64,000 nucleotides of DNA. Origin: Pholis gunnellus. Taxonomy: Eukaryota; Chordata; Actinopteri; Perciformes; Pholidae. The stretch's first letter is position 1. Each line of letters opens with the position of its first letter. Both the position numbers and the translations under genes were made by a program. Under the pieces are notes generated by a model that saw nothing but the letters and a program-made list of their open reading frames with translations, was not told the origin of the DNA and did not search any database. Shown piece after piece: positions 1 to 10,900 of the stretch. The stretch lies in assembly GCA_910591455.2 (NCBI GenBank), contig OU342823.1, positions 2,466,001 through 2,530,000 of the forward strand, written 5' to 3'.

Positions 1-88
1 CTTTTTTATGATGATTTTAATGTTGCTGTAAAGTGTCTTTGAGAATTTTGAAAAGCGCTCTATAAATAAAATGTATTATTATTATTAT
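1..88 (+). repeat. LINE-like 3' tail with ATT microsatellite
   Basis: The sequence gtaaagtgtctttgag followed by gaaaagcgctctataaa and a run of ATT triplets has the layout of the 3' end shared by many fish non-LTR (L2/CR1-like) elements, where a conserved tail of this kind ends in a short simple repeat. Only the tail lies in the window; the body, if present, is to the left. The family assignment is from memory of such tails and not from a search. Confidence 0.5.
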
Positions 89-124
89 ATCGAGCGAGCG
101 TTATTGAAAGTTACGTGGTTTAAT

Positions 125-480
125 AACTAGTATAGCATGCCAGAGAGTCCATAAAGATGGGTGGGAGGAGTGGTGGTCAAACAAACTCAAGACTTTCACC
201 CAGGAGACCTCTGTTTGTGTCCCATGTGAAACCAAAAGTAAACGTTGACTTCAACGCTGTTACATAACGCTACATAAAAAAAGTCCAGGCTAGTTATTTA
301 TTTACGCTAGTTACATTGTTACGGTTGCTAGCAATGTTGTTATGCTACACTGTTGCGCCACATCATTGTGCTAAGTTGTCATGCCACATTGTTACGCTAC
401 GTTGTTCCTTTATTAACATAGACAATTAACTTTTTTCTAACCGTAACCAGTAGTTTTGTTGCATTAACCTAACCGTTTCA
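125..480 (-). repeat. Dispersed teleost repeat, copy 1
   Basis: The block around 195-225 (caggagacctctgtttgtg) and the block near 435-475 (RC of a gttaggtt..aacaaaac motif) recur together at about 19585-19760 and 63478-63720 in the same orientation and at 61695-61965 in the other, with partial copies at 52150-52220 and 58135-58340. A module ggacttt(c/t)(a/c)a(c/a)ccaggaga is shared. The family is not named here; length and lack of coding sequence suggest a non-autonomous element. Confidence 0.55.
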
Positions 481-1570
481 CAATGTGGCATTGTGCCTTT
501 CTGCAAGCGTGACACGAGGCTGATATAAAACGTGCTTATCAGAAACGTTGACGTTCAACGTATTCCATGGTTTACAGTAATGGACAATGCCAATATTTTT
601 TTCTGGGGACTTGGTTGGAAGAAAAAATAAGGTAACGCAGGAAAAAATCCAGACAAATAAAATGTAATGCATTGCAACTTCCGTGCAGCCTTTCTTGAGA
701 AGGGTCTAACCTCCATGTAGACACCAACGACGTTACATCAACCATGGTCGAAACAAGCACTGCTTCTGCTGCGTTGGACATGTTGAGGAAGTCCCAGATA
801 CTTTGGAAAACTAAACTTGTTTCACCGAGCCGTACTCAATGTATCTAGCAAGTCACACGTTGCCTGAATTAATCTGGTTTACTATGAACACAAAATCAAC
901 AGATTTTGCTATGATTTAAGTGCAATAAATACATAATGATGCCGATATGTAAAAAGTCTGCTTTGTCAAGTCTGTCCGCAATACCACAAGCAAACAACTT
1001 TTAAAATGCTTCTTTTCTGAATGGAGTTTGTATCAAACATTGTAGCTGCATTGTCTTTTGCATTGCCGCTTTATGTAATCATGCCATGCGGATATCTAGC
1101 TTTCTGTTTTTATGTGAACACACCATTAGTGTGATAAGGACTATAGCCTCATGTTAAGTATTCTTACATTGAGTATCTGAGCACTTCACCTCACTGCCTA
1201 CAAGCAATGCCTTGCAACCTGTTACTCATGCACACCGTGCAGAGCCTGGCTTCACCAGTATTTTGGCTTAAATCCAAATCGATGGCTGTGACATCATGCA
1301 GCTTCTGCCCATTCACTTTTCTGTATCCTGATGAAATATGGGCTAAATTTAGAGCAGAGAGCTTCAGCCTCCGCTGGTGTCAGAGACACATATGACGTCT
1401 GTAGCTCTCTCCCTCCTCCTCCTCCTCGCTCTCTCCTTTCGTCCTCTCCTTCTGCTTTTCTCTGCTCTGCTCCTGAAATTGGTTGAACATGGCAGCGCAC
1501 GTCTTGGTTCTATGTCCAGTTTGCACACAAAAATAGAGGAAGCTGTCAATCCTCCCATTTGCTCACCCGT

Positions 1571-1575
1571 CTCTC

Positions 1576-1612
<37 letters not shown>

Positions 1613-1829
1613 ATCTCTCTCTCTCTCTCACACACATGAACACATACAGAAGAGGAGGGGGGGTTAGCCAAGCCTCTTCATCTCTTTAATGCTTGCACAC
1701 CCTCAAACACCCGCAGGCTCTACCTCTCTCCCTCCCTCCCTCCCCCTCTCTCTCTCCACCTCTCTCTCCCTCCCTCCCCCTCTCTCTATCTTTCTCTCTC
1801 TCTCTCTCTCTCGCCACCTCTCTCTCTCT

Positions 1830-1868
<39 letters not shown>
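1571..1868. repeat. CT/CCCT and CA microsatellite cluster
   Basis: Long runs of CT dinucleotides at 1571-1630 are followed by CCCT/CTCT mixtures at about 1722-1832 and an almost pure CA run at about 1839-1868. The long open frames read through here on both strands are translations of the repeats and not genes. The tract lies just upstream of the presumed plppr5 leader. Confidence 0.9.
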
Positions 1869-1871
<3 letters not shown>

Positions 1872-1967
1872 GTCTGTAGTTGCAGCAGTAGCGAGCAGAG
1901 GAAGCCAGGGCGAGCGAGCCTCTGCCACGATCACAGAGAGCGGCTCATCGCGTACAGCCGAGCCGTC

Positions 1968-2021
1968 ATGAGCCGGTCACCGGGAGTCGGCAGCACCGGG
2001 GAGGAGGAGGAGGCTGGGTAG
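1968..2021 (+). other. Upstream ORF in presumed plppr5 leader (17 codons)
   Basis: ATG at 1968 opens a 17-codon frame ending at TAG 2019-2021, 75 bases before the main start and in the same frame as it. The ATG has G at -3 and A at +4, a moderate context. Because the stop is in frame, the plppr5 protein cannot extend upstream past 2021 without splicing. Whether it is translated depends on the unmapped transcription start. Confidence 0.4.
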
Positions 2022-2096
2022 GAGGGAGAGAGGAAGAGAGAAAGAGAGAGAAAGGCTTTTGTTCTAATTAAATGTCTCTCGCTCTCTGTCTGCATC

Positions 2097-2300
2097 ATGC
2101 TGTACTTCCAGCTGGTGATCATGGCCGGGACCGTCATGCTGGCCTACTACTTCGAGTACACCGACACCTTCAGCGTGCACGTGCAGGGCTTTTTCTGCTA
2201 CGACACGGCGTACACCAAGCCCTACCTGGGACCGGAGGACAGCAGCGCCGTCCCGCCCGTCCTGCTGTACGCCCTGGTGGCCGGGCTGCCCACGCTGCTG
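2097..2300 (+). CDS. plppr5: plppr5 coding exon 1 (residues 1-68)
   Basis: This is the first coding exon of phospholipid phosphatase-related protein 5, a six-pass membrane protein of the lipid phosphate phosphatase superfamily that lacks ecto-phosphatase activity and promotes filopodia and neurite outgrowth in neurons. The peptide begins MLYFQLVIMAGTVMLAYYFE, giving transmembrane helix 1 (about residues 3-20), then an extracellular loop with GFFCYD and GPEDSSAVPP, and the start of helix 2. These phrases match PLPPR5 better than PLPPR1 as I recall them. The exon ends in phase 0 at ctgctg before gtgagt. The start was chosen because TAG at 2019 closes the frame upstream and ATG 2097 is the first in-frame ATG after it, with A at -3. 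It corresponds to about Met12 of the human protein, so the N-terminus is shorter. I cannot decide between the a and b teleost duplicates. Confidence 0.93.
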
Positions 2301-4199
2301 GTGAGTGTACTCCTCATCAGAGAACTCACCCAATCAGACCGGCGCTGGTCCACTGATGGACGCTCATCAGACACGTAACATGCATCTCTTTTCATTCATA
2401 GAAGCCACATTCATTCTGCTCTCTCTTCACCCCTCGTCTTTCACCACACAATGATCATAGTGCTGACATATAATCAATGAATAATTGATCCATTGCATGA
2501 GGTCATTTGTCATTCTGTGGTTGCAGCGTTGTGAGCTTTCTCTGTTGTAATTTTAGACTGAAAATCTTTTGGTTTTGGAATGTTGGTGGGATTCATAAAA
2601 TATTTATAGATCTCACGTTAGCTTCTAGGATCTTCTGTGATGACACATTTCACAATGTTGTGTAGTATAATTAATTATCAAAAAATATTTCTCATGTGCT
2701 ACTCAAGATTATTGTATTGTTATAAGAAACTCAAACTAGAATTTCGAATAAATATCTATGTTTTCCCTCAGGGCACAGCCCCACGTAGATTACTGCTGAC
2801 TTTAACTTGACGTTTGCTCCTCACTGTCATGCAACTGTCAAGAACCTAATTTAAAACGTCACCCCCATCACGCCCCCACGAGTTATTAGCTGTCATCCAA
2901 CTAAATAGTACCCTGAGTTCTTCTGATATTATTATTTTTTCTCATTAAGATAGCATCTTCTTTTGGACTGAAATGACAAGATGAAATTTCAAATGTCATA
3001 AACAGGCAGCCTTCCAATAGATAAGTGCACGAGATCAAATGTGAAAGCTACTGTGTATCTGTATTGATTTAACAGGGTGGACCAATGCTCCATCTCATGA
3101 CTTTAGCAGTTATCTCAGGGGGGATGTCGTTCATGATTCAGCCTCCATGTAGATGACTTGTGACTCTGGTCTCATCAGTGCCGCATGGTATACTGTCCAA
3201 CAGACTGCGCTGATTGTGCCATTGGTCAGTGGATGAGACCTGTAGCTGCTCTCTGAAGGAATATTGAACCTGAGTGATTCCTGTCATGTTTGTTTTCTTT
3301 ACGCTCATGGATTTTTTGGCCACTTGGGGGCAGCGTTACAAGCTGTTAAGGTTTAGAGGGCTTCCAGACTAACTTCCTCTTACTCATCCAGTCTTTTAGA
3401 AAGTACAGCATGGTATTAATCAGTGACACTGGCTCAGTCGGTCTCTCGCTGTCTGCACTTTCATCATCAGTGGCTTCTGGGTCGGAACGTTTTGTTTTCT
3501 CTCCCTACCCACCAGCCCCCTCCTCTCTCCTCCTCATTTAGTTTTTTGTTAAATAATCAGCTATAGGCTGCTTCATTTTCGGAACGCAGTAACAGCTAAA
3601 CGGATTGTTTCGTAACGTTCTATGCCGCTACATACGCGCGCATGACATTTAATTAATCTCAAAACCTGTGCACATTAGATAATATGAGCCCTGTGATAAT
3701 GAACTTCATGCACCACTCGACATTCAATCACACAAGAATTTATCACATATGCAAACCGTATTTGGAAGCAGTCTGGAGCTCTGGTTCTTTATTAGCACCC
3801 ACCACTAATGTAAATGTGTTAAACACAGTATTAACACTACCAGCCTATAGGTCAAGTTAATGTGGTGACTGCAAACAGTTGACTATTTATACACCCAGCA
3901 GACATGGAGCTACAATAATATTCATTTATAGTCGTCCCGTATTCACTCTCTTTTAGCTCTGTTTTTGGTCTCCACCACCTCTTTAGCTGCTAAAGGCTCC
4001 GCGGTGTTCTCCAGCTAGTCTCTAACAGAGTACAGTGTCAGTGTACAGTGGCTTTATCGGAACTGCCTGCTGCTGCGAGAAATAATTTCAACGAGAGCTG
4101 AGTTTGAAGGTGAAAGAAGAGCCACGTCTTTCACAGTTTGTAATTTGAGCCTTTTTTTATATAGAAAATAGACTAGTGCAGCGTTGAGATAGAGCTTCC

Positions 4200-5499
4200 C
4201 TGTAGAGCAGGGGTGGCCAACCCGCGGCTCCCGAGCCGCATGCGGCTCTTTGCCCGGTTTCATGCGGCTCTTACGTTCATATCGAAGTTTGTATTTGTGT
4301 TTTTTTAATGTGCGTGTTCGCTTCGCTTGAGTTAAATACGGTATTTTCGTCAAACGCGCATGTGCGGCCACAGATTACGTTCCTCGTCGACCCATTTAAC
4401 GCCGAGACGGACTGTTTGAAAGCCCCGCTAGTCACAGATGAGGATGCGGCTGAGTTGGAGATGATCGATCTTTGTGAGGAGGACCAACTCAAACCTGCTT
4501 TAAGGGACGGGACCATTGAGTTCTGGAAAAGTGTGCCAATGAAAAAATACCCCAATGTCAAACGGGCTGCGCTTAAGATACTGTCAATGTTTGGGTCAAC
4601 ATACGTCTGCGAGTCTGTGTTTTCTACCCTGAAACACGTGAAATCAAAGCATCGATCTGTTCTGACTGACACCATGTGAAAGAATTGCTTCCAGTGGCAA
4701 CAACGGAATACAAGCCAGATTTGAAGAGGATTGTTCAAGGCAAGGAATGCCAGAAGTCCCACTAAGTAACATGCATAGTAAAATAAAAACACTATTGTAA
4801 ATTTGTAGCGTATCCCTCCGAATGATGGTTCGACACTTAACTGATGATTGTGTAATTTATTGATTAATCAAACAAACAACAAACAACTTAAGAGCTTGTG
4901 CCTCTTCGGGGGGGTACTCATCCCGTACCGTTAGTATCTATTTCCAACCGTCTTTCTCCCGTCCGTTACTCTCTGTCCCACCGTCTTTCTCTCCGTCCGT
5001 TACTCTCTGTCCGTTACTCTCTGTCCGTTACTCTCTCTCCTTGCGCACACAAAACCACTTCCGTCTATTACTCTCAGAGCTGCTTTCAAAATAAAAGCAT
5101 TTCGTTTTAAAAACAATAAAGACATAAACTCAGAAAAACAGGCAAAACATGCAACGAAAAACAACAGATTGCTTGCCACACATGAATTTGGTTATTTACA
5201 AAATTATTATATTTTTGTTTGTGGACTTGGTTGAACTGAGAGTTTGTCTGTGTGAGACAGTGCACACAATGTTCATTGTTGAAAATGACTGGCCTGTGGT
5301 CTTAGGAGTCAATTTCTGTCATTATCATGTTGGTGTGTGACATTTACAATAAATCTGGCTGAGCAAAGGTATGTGTGTGTGTGAGGAAGGGATAGGGTGA
5401 TGTTCATGTGTGCCCATGTGTATGATGTGGCTCTTTGCAGTAACACAGTAAAAAATGTGGCTCTTGGTCTCTGACTGGTTGGCCACCCCTGCTGTAGAT
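4200..5499 (+). mobile_element. hAT (Charlie-like) transposon, internally deleted
   Basis: The element spans 4208-5491. It starts caggggtggccaac and ends gttggccacccctg, a perfect 14-bp terminal inverted repeat. It is flanked by an 8-bp target-site duplication, ctgtagag at 4200-4207 and ctgtagat at 5492-5499, differing at one base. Eight-base duplications and CAGGGGTGG ends are typical of hAT elements. At 1284 bp it is too short for a full hAT transposase gene, and only the C-terminal part of one remains (4308-4765). A short tandem array of a gtccgttactctct unit lies at about 4960-5040. Confidence 0.9.
4308..4765 (+). pseudogene. hAT transposase C-terminal remnant
   Basis: The frame contains IEFWKSVPMKKYPNVKRAA and then FGSTYVCESVFSTLKHVKSK, the pattern of the hAT-family C-terminal dimerisation domain (W..., P.L...A, then S...E..FS). 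The frame stops at 4677-4679, but the expected continuation (KELLPVATTEYKPDLKRIV) reads on in another frame to a stop at 4763-4765, so a one-base deletion near 4672-4677 breaks the gene. About 150 residues survive where a full hAT transposase has roughly 600; the DDE and zinc-finger parts are missing. It is not a cellular gene. Confidence 0.85.
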
Positions 5500-6190
5500 C
5501 AAAGCTCACCTCTGTGAGTGTTCCATGATGTGATTCTCAGATCACATTTGAATGGCATAGAGACTGACTTGCAGTGTGACAGCTCAGTTAGAAAGATCTT
5601 CAAAGCAGAGCTATCCAACATGACTTGCTTTAAATACTCCCTGATGGGCTTCTTATTATTTTTTACCTTGACCTTTGCTTTGCATTCTAATCACGAAATA
5701 TCAGGATCAGATTCAACACGGACTGCAGAGAGCTCCTTGCCTCACCATGAATACTCCCTGGCCCGCTGAATCAATGACGCTAAATGACAATTTGTGGGAT
5801 GAACTAAAAAAACATGGAATGGGATTACTTCTGCAGTGGCTGGTCTGAAGCCCGACAGTGCAGGCTGAGCTTTCACACACAGTGACCCTGCTGCTGGGTG
5901 CATGTAGGACTGTCTGTACGCCTCTGTGTCTGTTTCAGCTGCTCGCCTGCCTGCCTGTCGACAACAGACACACACACAGCTGAAATCACTGCACACAGGC
6001 ATCCTGGCACGTCATACTGCACACAGTCTCAAAGCATGCAATATTCTATTTAAGCAGAATTAACAGCATAAGTTTGCTTATGTCTCCTCTGCTGCTCTGG
6101 GAGTTTCTCTTTGACGGCGCTCTGCATTTACACTGCGTACCACTTCATGTTGTAATTAAGTCCGGATGTTGGGTTTCAGACGGACAGGGT

Positions 6191-7917
6191 CTTGGACGCA
6201 GTGGCGGGCCGTGCATTTCATACCTGGGCCTTCACTGCTGAAATACCACCTTATAACCACATGGTGGCGCCACAGCTAGGGTTATTATTTGTTTCTTGGG
6301 CTGTAACTATATAACGTTACGTATTTGTATTAAACCGTTTGGTACGAGGCTTACAAACCGAACAATACGTTTGAACAGTGGTCGCCAAACTATGGCCCGC
6401 AGGCCGGATGCGGCCCGCCTCCACATTTGGTCCGGCCCCCTGAACAATACCAGAGACGCATTATGATTTTTTTTCAGTCTGCACAATTAATCGAATTTTA
6501 ATCGCGATCACGATTTTGGCTGCCACGATTAAATGAGCATGATCGTCTGCGATATTAACGTTTAAAATACGTGCTCTGCTACATATCAAATCAAACGCTT
6601 CCTGAATCAGCCAACCACCAGGGGGCGAACGAGATGAGAGCTGTCATGCGCGCACCCTGTAGAAGTAGAAGAGTAGAAGAAGTAGAAGAGCCGAGAGACG
6701 AGAGCTTGAAGGACGAGTACTTGTGCTTAATTTATTTACACGCCGGCATGTCATGTCTGTCACTACATGGTCGCGCGTTTTCAATTCCCCTGCTCTCTTT
6801 ATCGCGCACGGCGGTGTTCCGCCCCGATCCCGGCGCACGATGCAACAGTCGCTCACCTGCGAGTAGCACCCCCCCCCCCCCCCCCCCCCCCCCCAATAAT
6901 CGGGCCCTAGGTCAAACGATATGTTCAGTGATGTGGCCCTCACAGGAAAAAGTTTGGGGACCCCTGCGTTTGAATAATACTAGTGCATTTGGAAAGTACA
7001 GAAGCTTAAATTGTAGGAAATATAAGGCAGTTTTCTGCGCTCACTAGGAGACAACGGTCTGTGTGACCTCTGAACCGGAACAAAAACAGCTGGGGCTCCG
7101 CAAGTGTTCCGGGAGGCTAGGCTAACTAGCTTAGCGGGAAAACAACAGCAGCAACATGCATTCTGCTACACACTTGAGGGCCATTCAGATATTAGATGTA
7201 AAAAAACGAACCAGTTGACTTACCAAATGCTGATCACATCCTCTTTTCTTTGTTGACAAAGAATTTAATCCCACGTTTAAATTCCAACTCACAAATCCGT
7301 TTCTCCTCCTCCTTCAGCCATTGAGTGTTAAAAAACAAAGCTAGGTATAAAAAAAAACTAAGCCTCTGACTAAGCCTCTGCTGTAAGTTTCATTTCACAA
7401 TAGTCACGTGTTCGCCCACTGACCAATCACAGCACACGCTGCATCTCACTGCAGCGCTGCTCCTGCAAACTGAGCTGTGTGTTAATGCTGACGTGCTTAT
7501 AGGCCAGCTAGCAGCTCTCGCATGTCAAAGAATACGCCTAACATGTCAAACTAAAGATCTGATTGGTTGAACACTATGACAATCAACAATATCGTCCCCA
7601 TTCACTTAAACTGCACATGGAGGCACTGGTGAGTCTGCAGGCCTCGGGCCTCTCTTCTTACCTAGAGACACAGAGGTGAAATCTGATTGGATAAAAGCTC
7701 TACTTAAAACAAGCTGCACTGGAAGCAGAGCAACTGAGGAACACAGTAGCTGTGCAATGAGAACATAAGATAATGGGAACAATATTTTTATAAATTATGA
7801 TACGTGTAGTGTATTTAAGAAAAAATATTAAATTATAAAATAGCCATAACTTTGTTATTCTGTTTAGGCCAGCAGAGAAGGCTTTGAAGGCCCTGACGGC
7901 CCGCCACTGCTTGGACG
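6191..7917. mobile_element. hAT-type non-autonomous element A1, carrying a nested insertion
   Basis: The element spans 6199-7909. It begins cagtggcgggccgt and ends acggcccgccactg, perfect 14-bp inverted ends, with a perfect 8-bp target-site duplication cttggacg at 6191-6198 and 7910-7917. No transposase could be read inside. A second hAT-type element (6376-6966) sits within it with its own duplication. A relative with the same ends lies at 46914-48407; the two share the outer about 90 bp on the left and most of the right half, including gaccaatcacagcacac near 7421 and 47922. Confidence 0.9.
6368..6974. mobile_element. Nested hAT-type element with 26-bp poly-C
   Basis: The element spans 6376-6966, beginning cagtggtcgccaaac and ending gtttggggacccctg, imperfect inverted ends. 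The flanking 8-bp duplication cgtttgaa is perfect at 6368-6375 and 6967-6974. It lies entirely inside the element 6199-7909 and so arrived later. It contains a 26-base C run at 6869-6894. The open frames of 158 and 99 codons that cross it have no recognisable domain and run through the homopolymer, so I do not call them genes. Confidence 0.88.
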
Positions 7918-10900
7918 TGTCATGTAGACATGTGCAGCTTTGGTGCAACATGGGCATGGATGTGGACCGAGCTTAAGAGACACCATCTCTTTAATCTTAA
8001 TCTTGTTAAAATGTTCTAATCAGACTGTGTGGACGTCTCTCTGCTGTTCTGGCTCATGCACGTGAACCAGCACAGAAAGCTAAATTGCCGTGTGAAGTGG
8101 AATATAAATCAGAGGACATGCTAAATAATAATTGCTCTGAAAACAGCTGAGAACGGGGAAGCATGACAACAACAGCTTAACAGACGGATAGACGCTTCTT
8201 CAGGAAATCATATTACTGTTTGAATGGTGCAGAGCGGCCTGGCATGAACACACAGAGCCACAAATCTGTGGCCAGAGGCAGATGGTTTGTTTGTTTCATT
8301 TGTACGATGGTGATAGAAATACATGATGAGAAATGTTGATGAAGCAGTTTACAGTATATTACATTGATTTAACGGCATGCCAGTTAAACAACCACATCAT
8401 ACAGTAAAATGTTGTTAGCAGCCTCGGCAGCCGAGTGTCTACAGCGCAAAGCTGAAAATTCACCCGTTCGTTTCTGGCCTTGGAACCTTGAATGTCATAC
8501 ACTCCACCCCATCATGCTATTCATTTTTCCCGTGACTCTCCCGGTTCAGTCATCAGTGCAGAAGATAAACAATAAAGCCTGTGTTCATACAAAAATTGAG
8601 GAAGAAGTTAACCCTCTGAACCCCAAGCAGTTTCACTGTTTTTTTGCTCCGGTCACATGTTTCTCTCTGTGGCCTTGATTTTCACTACAGTATAAAAGTC
8701 CTGCACCTCTATGGAAACAACACAGCCATGAAGAGAAGCAGAGATAACTCACTCTTTGCTATCTTTCTTTGATCATTTCTTTTACAAAAATTGGCAAACA
8801 ATGGAATCTATAAATACACAAACATTTTTAGTTTTACCAATGCTGGAAACAAATGGGTCTACGAGTCATATACATTAAACTATTTACATTTGTACAGCCT
8901 CTCCTCTCTGCTCTGTGTTCAGCAGCCTGAAGTTCAGTCAAAGATTCACAGCATTGTTGTCACGTGACTGTTGGTCTCAAGTGAATCATGGCTTCTTAGT
9001 TGCGCTGAGGAGTTCAGAATTTAATGTTTTTTACAGGATCTGTTTTGAGCATAAGGTTTATTCGGGGCAAGATTTTAAATGAGACATGTAGAATAACATG
9101 TTTTTGCTGAAATGTCAGAATTTCAAGCTTAGTTACGGTTGCTTTTTCAGATGAAAGTGTCAGTCACACATGAAGTGTTTAAGAACCGTCGGAGAGAAGA
9201 AAATCTGACGATTATGACAGTATTCAAAGCTTCTGGCAATACAATGAACGGTGTCGTTTTGGCAAGTGTTTAAACAAAACATGCGTTTAGATCCCGCCGG
9301 ATAACTAGAACTCTCAAGGTACAGTTTGGCATAAATATCCAGTCACCAAGCTTTAAAAGCTTATGGCTGGGTGGTACAGTGTTGAATCAGTTCTTTGAAA
9401 CCGTGTTTTGTTCTCAACAATAAATAACAGCAATGTCCCAGTTCTTCAGTATAGACAGGTTTCAGTGGAACCGTTCTCAACTGTGTGTCTGTCTGTGAAC
9501 AGAAGGAATTACATCCGTAATGGAAAATCCTCCACCTGGCGATTTACGTCCATGTTTGCTACCAATCAATGTAGGAGGTAGTGTTCCTTTTATGTTGTGA
9601 ATGTGACTTTGGTGCAGGAGACAGGAGTTGTCACAGCACGGCTCACTACTTGACTGTTGCCTGATTTTACTGTTTCATTCAAACAGGTCTGGCTGTTAGT
9701 GTTGCCGTCTTGGCAACTTTCTTGCTATATTTAGCGTCTTTTGGAGCTAGTGCTGCTAGCTACTTTCATTGGAAAAGAGTTGGCAACACTGGGCTGTGTT
9801 TATTGGGGTTTTATTTGATATCGCTTGAGGCCTTCACACGCTAAGGGTGTTTTATTCATGCGATTCATTTGCATGTCAATATATTATTTGGAACGGTTGT
9901 TTTTATAATGAGTTCATAGAATGTGAATATTATGCGCAAAAATTATTTATTAACCTCAATCAATCCATTTTCTGGAGCTTTTTGCACCGCAAATTACGGC
10001 ATCAACCAATCGAGTTGTGTGGAAGGGACATATTGCAAGTGTACAACAACAGGGAAGCTCTGTGGTCTGAACCAAGACGGTGCCAGACGCTGCTCTGGTT
10101 CAGTTTGGTCCTGGTGGTTGGTCCTCTGCCTGAGCGAATCTATTGGAACCTTTTATTGAAAAAGTCTTGCTGTCACTGTATGAATAGTTTTGATGCAAAA
10201 ATAATCTCAGCCAAGTACAAAACCTGAAAACACCCAGTGAAGAAAAGATATAGTCCATATGCATTTGCTGATTTTGTTTTACTCTCAACATGGATGTCAC
10301 CATTCTAGCCCCCAGTGTCATTATAAGCTTTTTTTTTTTACACTTGACACATCCTTGTTCCCCTTGGCTCAGAAAAGCCCTCATCAGTCTGCTAATGATC
10401 TTTCAGAATCCACATGTAAATGAGTGATACTCATCATTGGCAGCTTGAAACTCATTGAATATTCTATGTAACCAGAAGCATTCCCAGCTGAGCTGGAGCT
10501 GCTTTAGAGGCATAAAAAGACGCATTGTTCAGGGTGGTTAGGAAACCCAGTCGACTTGTTAGAAGTCACCCATCAGTTCTCCCAGTCCAGACTGGTTGAT
10601 TAATTTAAAGGTCTGCTGTTTGAAGTCAGGCCAGCCAGTTTACATGGAAGTGTCTCACTGGCTATTTCTCCAAGAGAAAATAGAACATTTTGGTTAACAC
10701 TGCTGTGTGTGATGTAACACGCTCCTGCTTTTAGAAAGATTTAGTTCTGATGACTGATGGACTCAACCAGACTTAGCCACACATAAATCATGTCCAGGGA
10801 TACTCCAGGGTGGGTTTTGTACTCTAGATACACTCCTCTCTCTTCCTCCTCGTCTGCATAAGAAGTTTCTTTTTTCTTTTTGCACTTTAGTATAAAAGTG

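Larger units (their letters stand above)
1..1570. other. Upstream flank, no gene seen
   Basis: I see no coding sequence here that I can support; the short open frames have no recognisable domain. The stretch holds a probable LINE 3' tail with an ATT microsatellite at 1-88, a minus-oriented copy of a dispersed teleost repeat at about 125-480, and otherwise AT-rich unique-looking DNA. Pyrimidine-rich sequence begins at about 1400 and grows into the CT and CA repeats of the probable promoter region. Confidence 0.6.
1571..2096 (+). promoter_or_regulatory. plppr5: Probable promoter and 5' UTR of plppr5
   Basis: This block sits directly upstream of the first coding exon. It starts with CT-rich microsatellite (about 1571-1630 and 1722-1832), passes through a CA run (about 1839-1868), and then changes to GC- and CpG-richer unique sequence from about 1870 to the start codon. 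No clear TATA box was seen near 1840-1900. I infer that transcription starts near or after the CA run, but the sequence alone does not fix the start site. Two upstream ATGs lie in the presumed leader, at 1968 and 2072. Confidence 0.4.

Noticed and set aside
1377..2021. Open frames through the CT/CA repeats upstream of plppr5
   Set aside because: Repeat translation; the frame that reaches the start region is closed by TAG at 2019.
6571..7047. 158-codon open frame across the poly-C
   Set aside because: It crosses the end of a transposon and a homopolymer and has no recognisable domain.
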